Assembly (NCBI RefSeq): GCF_900110125.1
Contig: NZ_FOCN01000001.1
Location: 310,001-374,000, forward strand
DNA from: Cryobacterium luteum
GTDB lineage: Bacteria > Actinomycetota > Actinomycetes > Actinomycetales > Microbacteriaceae
Length of the DNA: 64,000 nt
Direction: 5' to 3'
Within the stretch, counting starts at the first letter, position 1, and every line of letters starts with the position of its first letter. The notes beneath the pieces are model-generated. The model was not told the origin of the DNA. It worked only from the letters and a program-made list of their open reading frames with translations, and ran no database searches. The position numbers and the translations under genes were made by a program. Below are positions 1-7,667 of the stretch, piece by piece.

Positions 1-813
1 GAACATCGACGCACCGTTGTTGGCCTGGAGGGCTTTGCGACCGGTGTCGTCGAGGGTGCCCTGGTTCGCGGCGAAGAGGAGGCCTGCCATGTCGCGGAGG
101 GACAGCGGGCGGTCGGTGGTGGCCGTGGTGGCCGCCAGAGTGTTGGGTACGGTTGCAGCGGGCACGGCGGGGTCCTGTTCTGTGGTGGGGTCGGTGATGG
201 TGGTGGTCGTGTCGATGGTCGTGGTCGACCCGTCGATGGTCGTGGTGGTGACGGTTTCGCGGATGCGGGTCAGCCCGTTCTCGTCGGTAAATTCCTCGGA
301 GGTCTTCTCGACCGTCACCACCGGGCCAGACGCTGCGGCGGGTGGTGGGTCGGTGGGGAGCGTGCCGACATCGGCAGCCATGAGCGAGGCCGAGGGGAAT
401 GCGCCCTTGGCGACGAACGCCGCGCCGAACAGCTTCCCGGCGAGTAGCTGGCCCTTGCGGATGACGGTGTCGGCGACTTCGACGGACAGGTTGCGGCGGG
501 CGGTTGGGGAGTCGGATTCGATCTCGGCGAGCAGCGCGTCACCCTCGGGGTTCTTACCAACGACGAAGCTCGCGACGAGGCCGGCGGCGGTATCGACGGC
601 GGTCAGGAACCGGGCGACGGGGTGTTCGCGGCTGTGGTCGGTGTTGGCGGCGAGCACGGTCACGTCGGCGGGGATCGTGACGACGCCGGGGGCGACGGTG
701 AACTTGCCGAGGTTGGTGTTGCCGACCTCGCCGTAGGGCAGCAGCAGCCCGGAGACGATGCGGTCTTGCCGGTTGGCGGTGAGCGTCCCGGCCTCGATCT
801 GAGCGGTTGTCAT
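1..813 (-). CDS. HK97-type prohead protease, possibly fused to capsid (partial)
   Basis: This gene matures the phage head by cleaving capsid/scaffold protein. 271 codons are visible and the 3' end lies outside the window. Residues 15-145 look like a prohead serine protease: the core SGLLLPYGEV is followed by ANTDHSREHPVA with a candidate catalytic His60, and NLSVEV with a candidate Ser110. A Thr/Pro-rich linker (about 150-235) follows, then a region starting SLRDMAGLLF that could be the start of a fused major capsid domain. The ATG at 813 has an AGGAGG site 9 bases upstream that overlaps the end of the portal gene. The protease call is fairly safe. The capsid fusion is a guess. Confidence 0.75.
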   Translation of the reverse strand, partial: MTTAQIEAGTLTANRQDRIVSGLLLPYGEVGNTNLGKFTVAPGVVTIPADVTVLAANTDHSREHPVARFLTAVDTAAGLVASFVVGKNPEGDALLAEIESDSPTARRNLSVEVADTVIRKGQLLAGKLFGAAFVAKGAFPSASLMAADVGTLPTDPPPAAASGPVVTVEKTSEEFTDENGLTRIRETVTTTTIDGSTTTIDTTTTITDPTTEQDPAVPAATVPNTLAATTATTDRPLSLRDMAGLLFAANQGTLDDTGRKALQANNGASMF

Positions 814-817
814 GGTG

Positions 818-1879
818 TTAGTCCTCCTGGATGGGGCCGGTGGCGGTGGGCAGGTTGTAGGCCTCGTACTTGTCGAAGCGGGAGCGCTGGCCGCGCGGGA
901 GCACGTCGTCCATGGACAGGCGTGCCTCGATGGGGTCAGTCCAGAACGGCAGGTCGAACTCGTAGAAGCTGTTCTTCTCGCCCTGCGTGGTGGAGTACGT
1001 CAGCGAGTCGACACCGGCGGTGCCGTCGAGCATCGACGCGCGTACGTTTAGGAATGAGCCGACATCGGTGCGGACAGCGTTGCGGCCCTCGACCATCAGG
1101 TCGGCACTGACCTCGCCGTGGGTGCGGATCTCTAACCCGGACGGGGTGTAACCAATCGCTCCGTTTTCGCTTCGCCGGGCGAGGCTCCACGCGTCGACGA
1201 ACGCGGGGATCTCGGTGGTGTCCATTGCGTCGTCGGTCTGGTGCAGTTCGATCAGGGGGATAGGGTTGCGCGCTCGTCCGACCCATGCGGCCTCTTGGTC
1301 GCGGGCACCCTTCAGGGTGCGGTTAGCGATGTTCAGCAGGCCCTCGAACGGGAAGTTGAAGAAGATCACGTCGGCGGCGTCGACCGGCTGGTCGTGCACG
1401 AGGATGCCGCCGTCGACGATCTTCCAGTCGCTCATCGGGCAGTACGCCGCGTGGAGGATTGGGCGGCGTCCGCTGGAGTCGGGAGCGCCGCGCTCGACAA
1501 GCCACAGCGCGTAGCCGTAGAAGATCCCGTCGTCGACGGTCCAGACCATCCGCTCGTAGGGGGTGACGTTGCCGTTCGTGCGGAACATCCATGACGGCTG
1601 CACGGCGACGAGCCCGGCGGTGTCGAGGGCTCGGAGCGGGAACTTGGCAATGGTCGACACGAGCAGGTTGCGGGCCTTCGACACGGCGGGGATGGTGATT
1701 GCCTCGGCGCGGCTGAGCGGGAGCGAATCGATCAGCTCCGCACCGTAGATGTCGGAGAGCACGACCTGTGTCAGGCTGTGCTCTCCGCTCGCCCAGGGGG
1801 ACGTGACGCCGAGATCAATCGACGACGCGAGAAAGTCAGACGCGCGCTTTCCGACTCCGAGTCGATCCAAGATTCCCAT
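818..1879 (-). CDS. Phage portal protein
   Basis: Portal proteins form the dodecameric ring through which DNA enters the head. The 353-aa product starts MGILDRLGVG and has the usual early segment with ITIPAVSKARNLLVSTIAKFPL, found in HK97/SPP1-type portals of actinophages. It sits between terminase and prohead protease, the canonical packaging order. I chose the ATG at 1879, with GGAG upstream. A longer reading from 1939 would overlap the preceding gene further and adds a low-complexity head. The length is somewhat short for the family (about 380-480 aa). Confidence 0.8.
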   Translation of the reverse strand: MGILDRLGVGKRASDFLASSIDLGVTSPWASGEHSLTQVVLSDIYGAELIDSLPLSRAEAITIPAVSKARNLLVSTIAKFPLRALDTAGLVAVQPSWMFRTNGNVTPYERMVWTVDDGIFYGYALWLVERGAPDSSGRRPILHAAYCPMSDWKIVDGGILVHDQPVDAADVIFFNFPFEGLLNIANRTLKGARDQEAAWVGRARNPIPLIELHQTDDAMDTTEIPAFVDAWSLARRSENGAIGYTPSGLEIRTHGEVSADLMVEGRNAVRTDVGSFLNVRASMLDGTAGVDSLTYSTTQGEKNSFYEFDLPFWTDPIEARLSMDDVLPRGQRSRFDKYEAYNLPTATGPIQED

Positions 1880-2120
1880 GTAGAGAATGCTCCGGACTCC
1901 GTGGGGCATTGATGGAATCGGCGGCGTGTCGCTCCTCACGCAGACGCCGGTTTTTGGCGACTTGACGGCGGAATTCCCAGTCGTCGGGGTGCACGTTTTC
2001 CTCGTGCTTTTCGCCGGCGCGTTCGCCTTCCTCGCGGTCCCAGGCGAAGGCGCGCCAGTGGCCGCACTCGTCGCAGTAGACGACGACGGAGACGGGTGAT
2101 GGATCGAGTCTGATAGTCAT
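1836..2120 (-). CDS. Small phage protein with CxxC motif
   Basis: This 94-aa protein starts MTIRLDPSPVSVV and contains YCDECGHW near residue 16, a likely half zinc site, followed by charged helices. It lies between terminase and portal and overlaps the portal start by 44 bases. The start at 2120 has AGGGGA upstream. Small genes with one CxxC are common beside actinophage terminases, but no function is established. The reading frame is well supported by spacing to its neighbours (12 bases from terL). Confidence 0.6.
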   Translation of the reverse strand: MTIRLDPSPVSVVVYCDECGHWRAFAWDREEGERAGEKHEENVHPDDWEFRRQVAKNRRLREERHAADSINAPRSPEHSLHGNLGSTRSRKARV

Positions 2121-2131
2121 GCGGTGTTCCC

Positions 2132-3850
2132 CTACTTGCCCATGATCGGTGTGGTGCTGCTGGCTTTGCCGGCAAAGTGTTGGTCCCAGTTGCGCAGCGC
2201 CCGTGTCGCTGCGTCGAGGGTGGTGATGTCGGGTAAGACCGTGGACTCGCCGGAGCGTTTCGGTGTCCACAGCCACACGCCCTGGTCTCCGCGCACTTCA
2301 CGCTTCGCGGCGTTGTCGACGGCGGCGTTCAGGCCGGGGTCATCGAAGTGAATGAGGTTGTTACGTTCGAGCTCGCGGAGGATCTGCACGCATCCGGCGG
2401 CAATCTCGCGGTACGTCTGCACCCGGAGGCGCGGGCGCGGCGTGAGGAGCTGCATTTCGGTGGCGGTGGCTTTGCCCTCGCCGATGTCGTCGTAGGCGAT
2501 GGTGCTGCCGCGGTACTTGCGCGTGAGCTCCTGCGCACGGATCGGCATCCAGTCCGTGCCGGATCGGTGCTCGATGATCTCGACGTAGGCCTTGCCCCGG
2601 GAGTTGCGCCATGCAGCGGCCAGGCATGCGACACCGCCGCCGGGCTTGATCGCCATGCCGAACGCGACGCGTGCCGGGATGGGCACGTGTCGGCCAGCGG
2701 TGGCGTTGGCCCAGAGGGTCGGGTCGATCGCCCGGGTGCCGAAGGTCTCCGGCCAGAGGCTGAGGTATTCGCGGGCCCACTGCGGTTTCGGCAGGGCCCG
2801 CCAGTTCTTCCGCATCTTCTCCAGCGTGGTCAGGGTGCCGATGCCGGGGTGGTGCTGCTTGAGCAGCTCCATGGCCTGGTCTTCGTCTTCGATGACTTCC
2901 CACGATGTGTCCTCCGGGGCGCAGTAGTCGACGCCGCCGATATCGGGGGACGCGTTGCGGAGGCGGTCGAGGATGTCCCAGAGCACACCGACACGAGCCT
3001 CTCCGGCGGTGCCGCTGATCACGATTGCGGAATCCATTTTCGTGTCCTGGAGCGGGACGATCCCGGCGAGTAGCTCGGCGCCCTCGGCGGGGTCGATCTC
3101 CTGCGCCTCGTCGAGCCAGGACACGTCGGCGGCTTCACCACGGTAGGCGTCGGCCTCGGGCTTGAGCACGAGAAACGACGAGCCGTTGTCGAAGTAGATT
3201 CCCTTCCCGACTTCGCCGCGCATGATGCGGAACCCTCGACCCTGCGGGGTGGCAGAGGCGGGCAGCACGTCCTCACCGAACAGGGCCACGGCGCGCTGTG
3301 CTGCCTTGGTGGGGGCGCGGGGACGGCCTCGCATCCACGGCGGCAGGTTGGCATCGTCGATGGGGTTGACCGCGTCGAGGATGCCCGCCCACTCCCGGAG
3401 CCGACGACTGCCGGCGGTGCCGCTCTGCGCTGAGAACGTGACCTGGTAGCCCGGGCGGGACTTCATCCGACCGAGCAGCCACGCGAAAATCGTGGTGGTC
3501 TTGGAGGCGCGCCGCATGATCTCGACGACGTAGCTGTCGTAGGGCATGTTCAGCGCGTCGGCGATCCACAGTTGCTGCGGTTGGATCGGATGCCGCGCCG
3601 GCGTCATGGCCTTGAGCCGCGCGAGCTCGTCGAGATCGTCGAGATCTACGAGCTCCAAGCCAAGCAGCCGAGCACCCTCGAGGAACTCAATTCGAAGCTC
3701 GGCCGAGTCCGAGAACCCTCCGTCGTAGTTCGGGTGAATCCCCCGGTCACGTACCGTTTCCCACAAGTAGAGAGAGAAATCCTTGCTGCCCTCAGGCGGA
3801 GGTATGGACGATCTGTCAAAAGACTCGATCGACGGCGCGACGATGGTCAT
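2132..3850 (-). CDS. terL: Phage terminase large subunit
   Basis: TerL is the ATP-driven motor and nuclease that cuts and packages phage DNA. The 572-aa product has an ATPase domain with a degenerate Walker A (RRASKTT, residues 113-119) and a clear Walker B (WLDEAQE, 245-251), then a C-terminal nuclease-like part with AYDDIGEG. The length suits the family. The start at 3850 forms an ATGA overlap with the upstream 46-aa gene; an extension to 3973 is Arg-rich and not needed. No small terminase subunit is recognisable upstream, where an HNH gene lies instead. Confidence 0.88.
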   Translation of the reverse strand: MTIVAPSIESFDRSSIPPPEGSKDFSLYLWETVRDRGIHPNYDGGFSDSAELRIEFLEGARLLGLELVDLDDLDELARLKAMTPARHPIQPQQLWIADALNMPYDSYVVEIMRRASKTTTIFAWLLGRMKSRPGYQVTFSAQSGTAGSRRLREWAGILDAVNPIDDANLPPWMRGRPRAPTKAAQRAVALFGEDVLPASATPQGRGFRIMRGEVGKGIYFDNGSSFLVLKPEADAYRGEAADVSWLDEAQEIDPAEGAELLAGIVPLQDTKMDSAIVISGTAGEARVGVLWDILDRLRNASPDIGGVDYCAPEDTSWEVIEDEDQAMELLKQHHPGIGTLTTLEKMRKNWRALPKPQWAREYLSLWPETFGTRAIDPTLWANATAGRHVPIPARVAFGMAIKPGGGVACLAAAWRNSRGKAYVEIIEHRSGTDWMPIRAQELTRKYRGSTIAYDDIGEGKATATEMQLLTPRPRLRVQTYREIAAGCVQILRELERNNLIHFDDPGLNAAVDNAAKREVRGDQGVWLWTPKRSGESTVLPDITTLDAATRALRNWDQHFAGKASSTTPIMGK

Positions 3851-3987
3851 CGGACGCTCCGAGTGCCGACGCGACCGCCACAGATGCACTCGTGCTCGTC
3901 GACGTGATCGACCGCGAGGTAGCAGCGGCATCGGCTCGACCAGTGCTGATCGCGGGGGAACCGGAGGGCGCACACCTCGGCTACCAT
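3847..3987 (-). CDS. 46-aa Cys/His-rich phage protein
   Basis: A short gene (MVAEVCALRF...) lies between HNH and terL. It overlaps HNH by 7 bases and terL by an ATGA, which strongly suggests a translated frame. The product has four cysteines and several histidines (CALRFPRDQHW, CRCYLAVDHVDEHECICGG), so zinc binding is plausible. No function is known. Confidence 0.55.
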   Translation of the reverse strand: MVAEVCALRFPRDQHWSSRCRCYLAVDHVDEHECICGGRVGTRSVR

Positions 3988-4268
3988 GCGCGGCGTCCGA
4001 GCGCGGTGCGCTTGGCTACGTTGGTGACTGCGGCGCCCATCTTGCCACCGGCCCGGAGGTTGCACTTGGCATGGGCGGGGCCGGTGTTGGCCGGCGTCGT
4101 GCGTCCACCCTGACTCGCAGGTTGGATGTGCGCCACGTGCCACGCCTGGCCACGCTCGACCAGGTGGCCACAGCCCTCGACGCACGGCATCGGCAACCGC
4201 GCCTCGATGCTGGCCCGGATCTTCGGGCTCGCGGTGGTGTGCTTCGTGCGGCGGTGGTGCTGGCTCAT
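3981..4268 (-). CDS. HNH endonuclease
   Basis: A 95-aa HNH nuclease. The motif is readable as CVEGCGHLV, then AHIQPASQGG and NTGPAHAKCNLRAGGK: two CxxC-type zinc pairs framing the His-Asn-His core. In HK97-type phages a small HNH protein next to terminase is needed for cohesive-end cleavage and packaging (established for that phage group). Here it could stand in for the missing small terminase. It overlaps the downstream 46-aa gene. Confidence 0.85.
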   Translation of the reverse strand: MSQHHRRTKHTTASPKIRASIEARLPMPCVEGCGHLVERGQAWHVAHIQPASQGGRTTPANTGPAHAKCNLRAGGKMGAAVTNVAKRTALGRRAW

Positions 4269-4609
4269 GACTGAGCCATGGTGACTACTCGGGCAGGAAG
4301 ATCCTGTCGAACTCGTCTTGACTCATCGACTCCAAGTTCTCGAGACATTTGTCGAGCACGTCGCCCGACTCCAACACCGGCGCCACGTCGACCCCACGCA
4401 TCGTCAACTCGGTAATCATGTACGTGACGCAGTCGTCGACCGTGGCGTGAGCGGGTGCGCAGGCCGTCAACGAGGCGAGCACGAGCAGCGGCAAGGCGAG
4501 CACGAGCACTCGGGGATGTTTCATACCACGAGACTATCGCCCAGCCAATCCACAGGATGACCGCGACCGGCACAGCGAACCAGACCGGCAGCGTGTCGAC
4601 GGGCATCAT
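4265..4609 (-). CDS. Small membrane-anchored phage ORF overlapping the lipoprotein
   Basis: The start MMPVDTLPVW forms an ATGA overlap with the upstream gene, which favours translation. Residues 8-28 are a membrane segment (WFAVPVAVILWIGWAIVSWYE). After the lipoprotein gene begins in the +1 frame, this frame becomes Arg-rich and low-complexity. It could end early through a frameshift, or be a true overlapping gene of 114 aa. Function is unknown; a holin-like or spanin-like role cannot be told from the sequence. Confidence 0.4.
   Translation of the reverse strand: MMPVDTLPVWFAVPVAVILWIGWAIVSWYETSPSARARLAAARARLVDGLRTRSRHGRRLRHVHDYRVDDAWGRRGAGVGVGRRARQMSRELGVDESRRVRQDLPARVVTMAQS
4285..4524 (-). 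CDS. Small lipoprotein nested in another frame
   Basis: This 79-aa protein has a clear lipoprotein signal (MKHPRVL, hydrophobic stretch, lipobox LTAC with Cys22). The mature part has two cysteines and acidic helices (DDCVTYMITELTM, DKCLENLESM). It lies entirely inside the reading frame 4265-4609, which starts with a membrane segment. This is the more convincing of the two frames in the overlap, because the other reads Arg-rich here. Function is unknown. The arrangement resembles nested spanin genes, but the host is Gram-positive. Confidence 0.6.
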   Translation of the reverse strand: MKHPRVLVLALPLLVLASLTACAPAHATVDDCVTYMITELTMRGVDVAPVLESGDVLDKCLENLESMSQDEFDRIFLPE

Positions 4610-4827
4610 GAGCTGCGCCGAGCTGCTCGTGATTCGTGGACCTGGTCCATGGCTCGTTCGGCGCTGAAGGTGCGCCAGAAGATCCCGTGGCTGATGCGCT
4701 GCCCGATGCTCAGCGGCTGGCGTTTGACCAGGGCGTGCAGTATCCCGGCGCGCCCGATCGCCAGCGGCCACTCGACGGCGAGGAACGCCCCGATGGTCGA
4801 CCAGGTCTCGACGCGTTTGGTCAGCAT
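4606..4827 (-). CDS. Hypothetical phage protein, 73 aa
   Basis: The protein starts MLTKRVETWS and contains a mildly hydrophobic stretch (TIGAFLAVEWPLAIGRAGIL) followed by a basic C-terminus. It overlaps the upstream gene by 7 bases and the downstream frame by an ATGA, consistent with a translationally coupled phage operon. I do not recognise a family. Confidence 0.5.
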   Translation of the reverse strand: MLTKRVETWSTIGAFLAVEWPLAIGRAGILHALVKRQPLSIGQRISHGIFWRTFSAERAMDQVHESRAARRSS

Positions 4828-5096
4828 GTTGGCTCCATCGTCGGCGCGGCCTGCTCGTTTGCGAACGCGAGGGCTGCGGCGTGAGTGGGGAAGAATGCGC
4901 CGACCTCGGTCGTGACGCACGTGGCGTACCATCCAAGCCCGTAGCCGATCCCTCGGGCCGCTCCAGCCCGCTCGACGCGCCAGCGTTGACCTGACGCTCT
5001 CGGGAACGGGGCGGGGGTCGGTGTCGTGGGCACTGTGTGGCTCCTGTCCTTGGCCGCTTTGGCTTTTGGTATCTGAATGTGGATCATGCAGCTCAT
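4821..5096 (-). CDS. Hypothetical phage protein, 91 aa
   Basis: The start at 5096 (MSCMIHIQIP) forms an ATGA overlap with the HTH gene. The C-terminal part (RGIGYGLGWYATCVTTEVG, ending AALAFANEQAAPTMEPTC) looks like a small folded domain of the kind found in actinophage early regions. No function is recognised. A later start at the fourth codon is possible. Confidence 0.5.
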   Translation of the reverse strand: MSCMIHIQIPKAKAAKDRSHTVPTTPTPAPFPRASGQRWRVERAGAARGIGYGLGWYATCVTTEVGAFFPTHAAALAFANEQAAPTMEPTC

Positions 5097-5782
5097 GCGG
5101 TCTCCTGATAGCTGGGTGGGCGTTTGCCGCAGACGGCGCAGCATGAGCCGTCCGCGACGAGGTCGTGAAGGTGGCCGAGGCGTCCGCAGCCGACCCAGTA
5201 GGGTCTCGGCGCGGCAGACGCGGCAGCGTCCCGGAGGGAGTCGCCGGAGGCGTCCGTGTTGCTCTCGTGCGCTTGCGCACGTTCAGGAACTAGAGCTGTT
5301 TTCTTAAGTGTGGTTAAGTTAGTTCTCTTAGTTCCTAGGTGAACCTCAGTTGTCACCCCGTTTGTCACCCCGTGAGTACCTGTGGAAAACTCTGTCACCC
5401 CGTGGAAATCGCTCCATTCGTTGAGCGCGTCGGGGTTCGGAACGTCCTCGCCGTCTTCGGGCAGGGGTAGCTCTGGCTGCCCGAACTCGCGGGCGTATCC
5501 AAAGTTCAGGTCGTAGACCGTAGGGCGGCGGTCTGCCCTGATGTGGGCCAAGATGCGTTGGTCGCCCTTGTGGATGAGTTCGGCGGTCTCAAGCTCGCGG
5601 AGGGCCCGCATGATGCTGCGGCGGTCCACCCCGAGTTCGGTGGCGACCTCCCAGCTGTTGCGGTAGGCGGCGGTGCCGTCCTGGGCTGCGACGTTGGCCA
5701 GCTTAAGCAGCATGCGGATGGCGAGCGGTTTGGCCACGTCGTACGCGAGGGAGTCCATCCACGCGGAGGCTTGCCAGCTCAT
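5093..5782 (-). CDS. HTH phage replication-type protein
   Basis: This 229-aa protein has an N-terminal winged-helix-like segment (LAIRMLLKLANVAAQDG through GVDRRSIMRALRELETAELI) typical of phage/plasmid replication initiation and DnaD-like proteins. A variable middle follows, then a C-terminal zinc-ribbon-like motif (CGRLGHLHDLVADGSCCAVCGK). It is the first large gene after the XRE regulator (ATGA overlap), where replication genes sit in small prophages and satellites. Role in replication is inferred from fold and place; no helicase or primase gene is nearby. Confidence 0.6.
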   Translation of the reverse strand: MSWQASAWMDSLAYDVAKPLAIRMLLKLANVAAQDGTAAYRNSWEVATELGVDRRSIMRALRELETAELIHKGDQRILAHIRADRRPTVYDLNFGYAREFGQPELPLPEDGEDVPNPDALNEWSDFHGVTEFSTGTHGVTNGVTTEVHLGTKRTNLTTLKKTALVPERAQAHESNTDASGDSLRDAAASAAPRPYWVGCGRLGHLHDLVADGSCCAVCGKRPPSYQETA

Positions 5783-5982
5783 GAGGCAAGCAATTCATCG
5801 ATGCTGAAGTCAAGGCACTCCGAGAGCGCGTGGAGGGTAGTAACCTTTGGCAGCGCATCGAAGTTTTCGAGACGCACCATGGTGTTGACGGAGACGCCGG
5901 CGTAGGCGGCGACCTCTGATCGCGTGAGGCAGCGTGCTTCTCGCGCTTTTCGTATTTTCGCGCCGGGGCTCGTTTTTGGCAT
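5779..5982 (-). CDS. XRE-family HTH regulator
   Basis: A 67-aa Cro/C1-type HTH protein: IRKAREARCLTRSEVAAYAG, then VSVNTMVRLENF and LHALSECLDFSIDELL. It is the first gene of the minus-strand operon and diverges from the plus-strand genes at 6048, as expected for an element's master switch or early activator. I preferred the ATG at 5982 to 6033, because the short form begins at the conserved domain. The same motif TGGCATRTCGCA occurs at both divergent starts (5978-5989 and about 6045-6056), possibly an operator pair. Confidence 0.75.
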   Translation of the reverse strand: MPKTSPGAKIRKAREARCLTRSEVAAYAGVSVNTMVRLENFDALPKVTTLHALSECLDFSIDELLAS

Positions 5983-6047
5983 ATCGCAATTAGAACACAG
6001 ACGCACCCACTTGCGCTTGCACGGTCTCGTCACATATCATTTCTGGC

Positions 6048-6368
6048 ATGTCGCAAAAAACATCAGTTCACATCTGGATGCCCAACGGGCGCAACCTTTG
6101 CGACAGGCACGACAGATCGACCGCGACACCTGTCGAGGATGCCAAGCTGCCGCTGTGCGGGTCATGCGTGATCGTTGCGGAGACCCTGTACCGTCATGCG
6201 CTCCGGCTCTTTGAGCGCCACGAGGCACCCGCCATCGATCCATTCGCGGCCACCGAGTTACTTCGTACCACGGGATGGACGAGGAGCTTCAACCTAGACG
6301 AGCTCCTGGAAAATCTTGCGAAGGCTTCATATTCGTACCCGACAGTTGAAACTGGAGAAGCATTATGA
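6048..6368 (+). CDS. Hypothetical protein with CxxC/CxxxH motifs (element)
   Basis: This 106-aa protein has CDRHD and LPLCGSCVIVAE, a plausible zinc site, followed by helices (LYRHALRLFERHEAP). A candidate promoter TTGCGC-18 bp-TATCAT ends just before the ATG, so the mRNA may be leaderless. It overlaps the next gene by ATGA. Its position, divergent from the XRE gene at the element's end, suggests a repressor-side (lysogenic) transcript. No family is recognised. Confidence 0.5.
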   Translation: MSQKTSVHIWMPNGRNLCDRHDRSTATPVEDAKLPLCGSCVIVAETLYRHALRLFERHEAPAIDPFAATELLRTTGWTRSFNLDELLENLAKASYSYPTVETGEAL

Positions 6369-6706
6369 CAATCACAATGAACCGAACCGTAACCTGGGGG
6401 GACGCGCTCGTCGTGGCCGCATTCCACTCCCCCGGTGGCCTCAAGTCGGCCGTGACCGCTATCGCACGCGAGGTGGGCCCACACATTGGGAACCGAAACA
6501 CGTTCGCAAAGCTGCTGCGGGTCACGAGCCCGACAGACCTCTCGGAGAAAGACCGCTGGAGGGCATGGCTCCTGTTGGCTGCATTTGGTGAGGATCCCCG
6601 CGACTGGGGGATCCTCGACCAGGTCGTACCGACCTCGATTGACCGGCCTGCCTTGCTGGAACGTCTTACTGTGCGCCCGAAGGGATTCGAACCCCCAACC
6701 TTCTGA
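6365..6706 (+). CDS. Hypothetical protein reading into tRNA-Arg
   Basis: A 113-aa frame coupled by ATGA to the previous gene. The body (TWGDALVVAAFHSPGGLKSA, ERDRW-like KDRWRAWLLLAAFGEDPRDW) looks protein-like. The last residues VRPKGFEPPTF are antisense translation of the tRNA-Arg gene, so the natural 3' end of this gene may have been replaced by the att/tRNA sequence at integration. No function is recognised. Confidence 0.5.
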   Translation: MTITMNRTVTWGDALVVAAFHSPGGLKSAVTAIAREVGPHIGNRNTFAKLLRVTSPTDLSEKDRWRAWLLLAAFGEDPRDWGILDQVVPTSIDRPALLERLTVRPKGFEPPTF

Positions 6707-6744
6707 TCCGTAGTCAGATGCTCTATCCGTTGAGCTACGAGCGC
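6672..6744 (-). tRNA. tRNA-Arg (ACG)
   Basis: The minus strand folds as a standard cloverleaf: acceptor GCGCTCG pairs with CGGGCGC, the D arm is GCTC/GAGC, the anticodon stem is TCTGA/TCAGA with loop CTACGGA (anticodon ACG), and the T arm carries GGTTCGAATCC. The discriminator is A and CCA is not encoded. The 3' end faces the prophage-like element, so it is the probable integration site. Confidence 0.95.
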
Positions 6745-6894
6745 ATGTCAATCCCGCGAACTGTAACGCCCGGAGACAACTTGAAAACTATACCAGCTAT
6801 CGGAGGCCCTTCGCGCCCCAGCCCTGCTCGATCGCGCCGACGCCGTCAAAATCAACCCCTGTTATCGCTTGCAGTCGGATGATTTACTAACCAG

Positions 6895-7632
6895 ATGAAT
6901 GCGACGAGTGGTGCCGAACGAGAATCCTACGACTACTCCGGCCTGCGCGCCGTCTTCATCAACTGCACCCTCAAACGCAGTCCTGAGATCAGCAACACCC
7001 AGGGAATCGTTGATCTCAGCGCCCGGATCATGCGGGAACAGGGAGTGCAAGTCGAGCTCATTCGCGCCATCGACCACGACATCGCCACCGGGGTCTACCC
7101 CGACATGACCGAACACGGCTGGTCAACGGATGCCTGGCCGTCGCTGTTCACGACGGTGCAGGCCGCCGATATCCTCGTGTTGGCCGGACCGATCTGGCTC
7201 GGCGACAACGGCTCGGTGACCAAACGCATCGTGGAACGCCTCTACGCCCACTCGGGTGAATTCAACGACAAGGGCCAATACATCTTCTACGGCAAGGTCG
7301 GCGGGGCCATCATCACCGGCAACGAAGACGGCGTGAAGCACTGCACATCAAACCTGCTCTACAGCCTGCAACACATCGGCTATTCGATTCCACCCGCCGC
7401 CGATTCCGGCTGGATCGGCGAAATCGGACCTGGCCCGAGTTACCTCGACGAGGGGTCGGGCGGCCCACAGAACGACTTCACCAATCGCAATACGACCTTC
7501 ATGAGCTGGAATCTCATGCACCTCGCCTCGATCCTGAAGAAGAACGGGGGCATTCCGGCCTTTGGCAACCTGCGCCAGGACTGGGACCGCGGCGAACACT
7601 TCGGGTTTGAGCCGAACCCGGAATATCGGTAG
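6895..7632 (+). CDS. Flavodoxin-fold NAD(P)H:FMN oxidoreductase
   Basis: A 245-aa protein of the NADPH-dependent FMN reductase/flavodoxin-like family. After a short tail the first strand reads LRAVFINCTLKRSPEISNTQ, a phosphate-binding loop for FMN, followed by ADILVLAGPIWLGDNGSVTKRIVERL and KVGGAIITGNEDG, which are typical flavin-contact loops. The long C-terminal part (FTNRNTTFMSWNLMHLASIL) is common in the actinobacterial members. It is predicted cytosolic and to reduce FMN or quinone-like substrates. It stands alone; no Shine-Dalgarno site is obvious. Confidence 0.8.
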   Translation: MNATSGAERESYDYSGLRAVFINCTLKRSPEISNTQGIVDLSARIMREQGVQVELIRAIDHDIATGVYPDMTEHGWSTDAWPSLFTTVQAADILVLAGPIWLGDNGSVTKRIVERLYAHSGEFNDKGQYIFYGKVGGAIITGNEDGVKHCTSNLLYSLQHIGYSIPPAADSGWIGEIGPGPSYLDEGSGGPQNDFTNRNTTFMSWNLMHLASILKKNGGIPAFGNLRQDWDRGEHFGFEPNPEYR

Positions 7633-7667
7633 CAATCCGGAGCTCGATTCGACAGATCGGGGAACCC

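Larger units (their letters stand above)
1..6672. mobile_element. End of a prophage-like element abutting tRNA-Arg
   Basis: This is a run of tightly overlapping small genes on the minus strand: XRE regulator, HTH protein, small hypotheticals, HNH, terminase, portal and prohead protease. Two small plus-strand genes diverge from it. The element stops at the 3' end of tRNA-Arg(ACG), and the outermost plus-strand gene reads into the tRNA sequence, as expected when a phage integrates at a tRNA 3' end. No integrase is visible; it would lie beyond the left edge. The outer boundary is inferred and no att repeat can be confirmed here. Confidence 0.8.

Noticed and set aside
6672..6706. C-terminal PKGFEPPTF peptide taken as a conserved protein motif
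   Set aside because: It is the complement of the tRNA-Arg T arm and acceptor, a known translation artefact.
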